Below, piece after piece: positions 14,179 through 17,126 of a stretch of 17,126 bases of DNA. The stretch is taken from contig CANHLD010000018.1 in NCBI GenBank assembly GCA_947461325.1, positions 1 to 17,126 of the forward strand. The letters run 5' to 3'. The stretch is from Comamonadaceae bacterium. GTDB lineage: Bacteria; Pseudomonadota; Gammaproteobacteria; Burkholderiales; Burkholderiaceae_C. Made by a program: the position numbers and the translations under genes. How positions within the stretch are numbered: position 1 is the stretch's first letter; the number at the start of each line of letters is the position of its first letter. The notes under the pieces were generated by a model. It worked only from the letters and a program-made list of their open reading frames with translations. It made no database searches and was not told where the DNA came from.

Positions 14179-14625
14179 ATGAAAATACTCGTCCTGAATG
14201 GCCCGAATTTAAACCTGCTGGGATCTCGTGAGCCGGCGCAATATGGCCATGCCACACTGGCAGATGTGCAACATTTGTGTGAGCGCACAGCCACCGAACT
14301 AGGCCACGAAGTCGAATGTTTCCAAAGCAACCATGAAGGCGAATTGATCGATAAGTTACACGAATATGGCCGACTTTTTCGTGATGGCTTGGCCTTGGGT
14401 GTTGTCTTCAATCCAGGGGCATTCACGCACACTTCAGTTGCCTTGCACGATGCCATCAAAGGCACAGGTTTACCGGTGGTGGAAATCCATATCTCCAATG
14501 TACACGCCCGTGAGGCTTTTCGTCACCATTCCTATGTGTCGCCGGTTGCCAAAGGGGTGGTGCTGGGATTTGGCATCCAAGGTTATGCGCTGGCTTTACA
14601 CGGACTGGTAGGAGACATGTCTTGA
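14179..14625 (+). CDS. aroQ: 3-dehydroquinate dehydratase, type II
   Basis: 148 residues, normal for the type II dodecameric enzyme that converts 3-dehydroquinate to 3-dehydroshikimate in the shikimate pathway. Motifs in order: LVLNGPNLNLLGSREPAQYG with catalytic Arg17 and Tyr22, ECFQSNHEGELID, VFNPGAFTHTSVAL with Asn78 and His84, and EIHISNVHAREAFR with catalytic His104 and Arg115. Phe82 takes the place of the common Tyr in the NPGAYTHTS block. The C-terminus GFGIQGYALALHGL is typical. No ribosome site is visible; a -10-like TATACT sits directly upstream. The stop overlaps the TTG start of the MAPEG gene, so the two are translated together. In many Burkholderiales aroQ is next to accB/accC; that is not the case here. 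Confidence 0.95.
   Translation: MKILVLNGPNLNLLGSREPAQYGHATLADVQHLCERTATELGHEVECFQSNHEGELIDKLHEYGRLFRDGLALGVVFNPGAFTHTSVALHDAIKGTGLPVVEIHISNVHAREAFRHHSYVSPVAKGVVLGFGIQGYALALHGLVGDMS
14609..14614 (+). promoter_or_regulatory. Ribosome binding site for TTG-started MAPEG gene
   Basis: TAGGAG lies inside the end of aroQ, 7 bases before TTG at 14622, which overlaps the aroQ stop as TTGA. There is no ATG nearby in frame, so the TTG is the supported start. Confidence 0.7.
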
Positions 14626-15002
14626 ATATTCCAGTCGCTTCGCTATTGATTGCTGGTGTTTTGCCCATTTGCAGCACCGCTATTGCCAAATGGGGTTTTC
14701 ACCAGTTCGATAACCATCAGCCGCGCGAGTGGCTGGCCAAACAAACAGGTTACCGCGCCCGAGCCAACGCAGCACAGCTCAATGCATTTGAGGCATTTCC
14801 TTTTTTCGCGGTTGCTGTGTTGCTGGGGTTGGTGATGCAGTTAGAGCCGACTTTTCTGGACCGTTATTGTTTGGTATTCATTGCTGCCAGAATACTTTAT
14901 CTCTTGGCTTACTTGTTGGATGTTGCATTATTTCGAACGCTATGCTGGGTCATAGGCTTCGCCAGTTGCATAGCTATTTATGTGCAATTATTGGTGAATT
15001 AA
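14622..15002 (+). CDS. MAPEG family membrane protein
   Basis: 126 residues with four hydrophobic segments at about 3-22, 55-75, 82-98 and 103-124. The segment YRARANAAQLNAFEAFPFFAVAVLL carries the family motif of bacterial MAPEG proteins (COG3686): Arg-Ala, Asn, Glu and Pro in the second helix region. RYCLVFIAARILYLLAYL matches the third helix. MAPEG proteins in animals conjugate glutathione or make eicosanoids; the bacterial ones are mostly untested. Inner membrane. It begins with TTG overlapping the aroQ stop and uses TAGGAG inside aroQ, so it is coupled to that gene, although no pathway link is evident. It converges with the next gene across 13 AT-rich bases. Confidence 0.85.
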   Translation: MNIPVASLLIAGVLPICSTAIAKWGFHQFDNHQPREWLAKQTGYRARANAAQLNAFEAFPFFAVAVLLGLVMQLEPTFLDRYCLVFIAARILYLLAYLLDVALFRTLCWVIGFASCIAIYVQLLVN

Positions 15003-15015
15003 GCAATAAATTTAT

Positions 15016-15345
15016 TTATTCTTTGATGACTTTGCAAGGTCCTTTGATGCCGCGTTTATCTTTCATTTGCTCGCAACGTTCCATTGCTTTGCGTTCGGCA
15101 ACAGCAGACATCTTGACGTAGATAGAGCAGGTGAAAATCATTTTTTCTTGGTCAATGCTGTTGTCATAACTTACCACGCATCTGCCAATATCGCCCAGAT
15201 TTGGCTTTTCATTTCTGTACGCCTCTTGAAGTGCGCTGGGCAAATCGTGTAAGTGCACAGCTGGGTATACATACGGCTCTGCAAAGACGGTTGAAGTCAG
15301 AATCAGGGCCCATGCGCAGAGAATTGTTTGTACTGCTTTCTTCAT
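15016..15345 (-). CDS. Secreted four-cysteine domain protein
   Basis: 109 residues from the ATG at 15345. This start is chosen because it gives a classic signal peptide (MKKAVQTILCAWALILTSTVFA, cut before EPYV); the longer frame upstream would bury it. The mature protein has four cysteines: GRCVVSY, FTCSIYV, ERCEQM and GPCKVI. Its C-terminus fits C-E-x6-G-x3-P-C-[RK]-[IV], the same pattern with the same 12-residue spacing as the C-terminus of the anchored protein at 6187-6714. Two disulfides in the periplasm are likely. It loosely recalls DUF4189 domains. Function unknown. It stands alone on its strand and has no strong ribosome site. Confidence 0.7.
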   Translation of the reverse strand: MKKAVQTILCAWALILTSTVFAEPYVYPAVHLHDLPSALQEAYRNEKPNLGDIGRCVVSYDNSIDQEKMIFTCSIYVKMSAVAERKAMERCEQMKDKRGIKGPCKVIKE

Positions 15346-15432
15346 TTGACATATCTTATGACATTTGCTTGTCATCCGACGGTCACCTGGTGGCGTTAAT
15401 TGCCTAGCAAGCCCAAAGCGGGTGCGCACAAT

Positions 15433-15436
15433 GGAG
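15433..15436 (+). promoter_or_regulatory. Ribosome binding site selecting start 15443
   Basis: GGAG sits 6 bases before the ATG at 15443. The in-frame ATGs at 15431 and 15437 overlap or abut this site and so are less likely starts. Confidence 0.55.
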
Positions 15437-15442
15437 ATGGAT

Positions 15443-15829
15443 ATGACATACCGCATTCTGGCCGTATTGTTTGTGATGTTGATGGGTTCAGGAAATGGGG
15501 CCATGGCTGACCCCGGACGCGGGCACTCCCGTGCAGGCTCGGAGGTGCGAATCAGTACTTACGAAAGACGAGGCGGTTATGACGGGGGCGGTCATCACCA
15601 CCATCGCAGAGGTGGCTGGGGTTGGTCGCCACTTGCGGCCGCTGCCGTTATTGGCTCGGGTTTCTACATTGCCAATTCGCTGGCCACACCATCCGTCACC
15701 ACTGTGTATGTGACGCCGCCAGTGGTTCAATACAGTCCGCCGCAAGTGGCCTATTTTTGTCCTGCCAGCCGACAGTATTACCCGGTCGTTCCCACTTGCC
15801 CCATGCCATGGCAACTCGTCAGTTACTGA
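15443..15829 (+). CDS. Secreted His/Gly-rich protein with C-terminal YYPVxxxC motif
   Basis: 128 residues from 15443. A signal peptide (MTYRILAVLFVMLMGSGNGAMA, cut before DPGRG) is followed by an Arg/Gly region and a His cluster (GGHHHHRRGGWGW) that could bind metal. A short hydrophobic Ala/Gly stretch (PLAAAAVIGSGFYIANSL), weak as a TM but possibly a glycine-zipper-like helix, comes next. Then a Val/Pro/Tyr-rich segment leads to YFCPASRQYYPVVPTCPMPWQLV. The last block, Cys plus YYP plus Cys plus Trp, recurs in many small betaproteobacterial exported proteins as far as I recall, probably as a disulfide-closed end. Function unknown; an outer-membrane-associated or periplasmic location is likely. 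It converges with the exonuclease gene, whose stop is only 2 bases away. Confidence 0.72.
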   Translation: MTYRILAVLFVMLMGSGNGAMADPGRGHSRAGSEVRISTYERRGGYDGGGHHHHRRGGWGWSPLAAAAVIGSGFYIANSLATPSVTTVYVTPPVVQYSPPQVAYFCPASRQYYPVVPTCPMPWQLVSY

Positions 15830-15831
15830 GT

Positions 15832-16764
15832 TTAAATTTCGCGCATCACCAGTTCGCCCTGTCTTGCAGAATGGCGAACAGTCCCACCCAATGATTCAAT
15901 TTGAACCATATTGTTTTTCTTGACGGTATAAACCTTGCGCTTTAACCAGTCGATTTCTTCTTCCAGAGCCTTATCGCTTGAAAAATTTCTGTGCCAGCAG
16001 CGCTTTTCCGGGTCCCAACGATAGCCTCTGGTTTTGAGCGCGTCTTTGCTGTCAAACGGTGAGCCAAGGGCATACAAACGCAGTTGCGGTTGATTCAATG
16101 TCTCCAACAGTCTTAGTAAGGCCGGTTGCTGACTTTGCGGAAGCACTGCGTTCAATAACTCAAGCAATGCCCAGCAATCGGTTTCTGCGCGATGGGCTTC
16201 GTAAAAAATGCCTAAAGTTTGTAACAAATATTCCAACTTGGCTGAGCCCACGCCTTCGGCTTTCCAGTCGATATCTTTGATGCTGCAAGCCCAATGTTTG
16301 GATTCAAAAATAGGCCAGCGGTTTTCAACAAAGGGTCGATCAAACGCTGCGTTATGGGCGATCACGACGGACACGTCTTTCAATAAATCTTCTACGATGG
16401 CGTCGTCAATACGTTTACCGCTGACCATGTCATCGGTGATATGGTGGACTGCGGTGGTCTCCGCCGGTATGGGGCGGCCCGGGTCTTCCAGTTCATCAAA
16501 GACTGACACAATTTTGTGCACGGTGCCTAACTCCGGATCAAACTCAAAAATCACCATGCCAAGTTCAATTAACTTGTCGTTGTCTGCGCTTAAGCCCGTG
16601 GTTTCAGTATCAAGTACCACGCCTTTTTGTAGCCGACGACCGGGGGCGGCATCGGCAAACGATTGGCGTGGCACCAATTGACGCAAAACCTTATAGCCAG
16701 GATGCATCTCAAGTTGACGGGCTAACTCTGCGGCTTGACTGTCTGAAGGAATAGTGGGGTTCAT
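15832..16764 (-). CDS. DEDDh 3'-5' exonuclease, DnaQ-like
   Basis: 310 residues from the ATG at 16764; a longer frame adds 28 residues that look non-coding and run into the divergent gene. The exonuclease fold has all acidic residues: Asp52 and Glu54 in VVLDTETTGL, Asp142 in AHNAAFDRPF, and His191 and Asp196 in HRAETDCWALLEL. It therefore belongs to the DnaQ/RNase T-like DEDDh group and should degrade single-stranded DNA or RNA from the 3' end with two metal ions. The roughly 80 residues after it contain LKTRGYRWDPEKRCWHR and a Lys-rich helix, a small C-terminal domain seen in some bacterial exonucleases of this group. It is not the replicative epsilon subunit, judging by this extension and the preceding roughly 45-residue N-terminal arm. 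Repair role likely. Confidence 0.88.
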   Translation of the reverse strand: MNPTIPSDSQAAELARQLEMHPGYKVLRQLVPRQSFADAAPGRRLQKGVVLDTETTGLSADNDKLIELGMVIFEFDPELGTVHKIVSVFDELEDPGRPIPAETTAVHHITDDMVSGKRIDDAIVEDLLKDVSVVIAHNAAFDRPFVENRWPIFESKHWACSIKDIDWKAEGVGSAKLEYLLQTLGIFYEAHRAETDCWALLELLNAVLPQSQQPALLRLLETLNQPQLRLYALGSPFDSKDALKTRGYRWDPEKRCWHRNFSSDKALEEEIDWLKRKVYTVKKNNMVQIESLGGTVRHSARQGELVMREI

Positions 16765-16767
16765 AGA

Positions 16768-17126
16768 ATGCTTGAAATGGAAAATGTATATCCTCAGGTT
16801 CTCAGTGTAAGCCTTGCTGTGAAACAGGCCGTCAAGCGCAGTCGACATTTTTCAGAATTCGGGAAATGGCTGTTGATGGCTTGCATGGGTATGGCGTTAT
16901 GCAATGCCTTGGCACAACCTTCTCCGAAAACGTTTGTCACCCCTGATTCAAAATCTTTGGCAAAGGCTGAAGTGGTGGGCATTTATTTCACACCTCCTTC
17001 CGATGTAGCCGCTGCCGTGGTTGAAGTGATTGACCAAAGTCAATCCGAGGTGCTCGTGCAAGCCTATGGTTTTACGCACAATGGGATTGCTCAGGCTTTG
17101 CTCAGAGCGCATGCTAGGGGTGTTCA
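16768..17126 (+). CDS. Phospholipase-D-like secreted nuclease, 3' end outside window
   Basis: The frame is open to the right edge. After a polar start a hydrophobic stretch (WLLMACMGMALCNALA) forms a signal peptide cut before QPSPK. The mature part has VVGIYFTPPSDVAAAVVEVI, SEVLVQAYGFTHNGIAQALL and RAHARGV, matching the first half of Nuc-type PLD proteins (the IYFSP, VLVQAYSFT and AHRRGV blocks). The HKD catalytic motifs would lie beyond the window. Likely a periplasmic or secreted endonuclease of the phospholipase D superfamily. The start is uncertain: ATG 16768 would leave only three bases between the two divergent start codons; GTG at 16819 or ATG at 16876 would be alternatives. No Shine-Dalgarno clearly decides. 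Confidence 0.75.
   Translation, partial: MLEMENVYPQVLSVSLAVKQAVKRSRHFSEFGKWLLMACMGMALCNALAQPSPKTFVTPDSKSLAKAEVVGIYFTPPSDVAAAVVEVIDQSQSEVLVQAYGFTHNGIAQALLRAHARGV

Noticed and set aside
15346..15504. N-terminal extension of the four-cysteine secreted protein
   Set aside because: It would put 53 residues before an otherwise perfect signal peptide and overlap the opposite gene's start.
15590..15606. His cluster (HHHH) as a sign of a tagged or artificial construct
   Set aside because: It lies in the middle of a natural-looking secreted Gly/Arg-rich protein with neighbours in normal order; no vector sequence is present.
16765..16848. 28-residue N-terminal extension of the exonuclease
   Set aside because: The composition is unlike the rest, it runs into the divergent PLD-like gene, and the ATG at 16764 gives a normal protein.
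1..17126. CRISPR array, toxin-antitoxin pair, phage or transposon remnants
   Set aside because: No regularly spaced repeats, integrase, transposase or typical antitoxin DNA-binding motif was seen on either strand.

Overview
The window reads as chromosomal DNA of a Gram-negative proteobacterium, most likely a betaproteobacterium of the Burkholderiales. The evidence is the gene mix: two bactofilins, YaeQ, a DUF4337 membrane protein, type II dehydroquinase AroQ, a DUF3299 protein behind a MacB/LolD-like ABC pair, and many small secreted proteins with Sec or lipoprotein signals. Base composition is moderate. I see no tRNA, rRNA, transposase, integrase, CRISPR array or prophage gene. Assignment to a genus is not possible by eye.

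Layout. (1) 1-1971: the 3' part of a single-pass membrane protein that is open at the left edge, a small lipoprotein, and a convergent secreted TPR protein. (2) 2096-4314: a translationally coupled pair, an Fe(II)/2-oxoglutarate dioxygenase of the PhyH/EctD type and a Rossmann-fold oxidoreductase with a C-terminal SAF domain (COG4091 type). This is probably a small catabolic or modification unit of unknown substrate. (3) 4321-6714, minus strand: a three-gene envelope operon. It holds a His-rich anchored protein with a four-cysteine domain, a zinc-ribbon/coiled-coil/single-TM protein with a His/Asp-rich tail, and a zinc-ribbon/two-TM protein with a GRAM/PH-like end. (4) 6953-8256: bactofilin 1, a possible 64-residue protein behind an operator-like inverted repeat, and YaeQ. 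(5) 8303-11898: a quinone oxidoreductase, then ABC ATPase, FtsX/MacB-like permease and DUF3299 protein, which together resemble the zinc-responsive PA4064-PA4066 cassette of Pseudomonas. (6) 11931-12970: DUF4337 protein and bactofilin 2. (7) 12967-14107, minus: a small secreted protein and an L-2-haloacid dehalogenase with a complete catalytic set. (8) 14179-15002: aroQ and a coupled MAPEG membrane protein. (9) 15016-17126: a four-cysteine secreted protein, a His/Gly-rich secreted protein, a DEDDh 3'-5' exonuclease, and the start of a secreted phospholipase-D-like nuclease cut by the right edge.

Few of these genes form one obvious pathway; most are housekeeping or envelope functions in short operons. 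The parts least explained by known families are the zinc-ribbon/His-rich membrane operon, the four-cysteine domain it shares with a distant secreted protein, the PhyH-SAF pair, the ABC/DUF3299 cassette without its usual zinc-binding partner, an 18-bp hairpin at a convergent gene overlap, and the GTTAAC inverted repeat in front of the small gene. I did not find a convincing new defence or mobile system.
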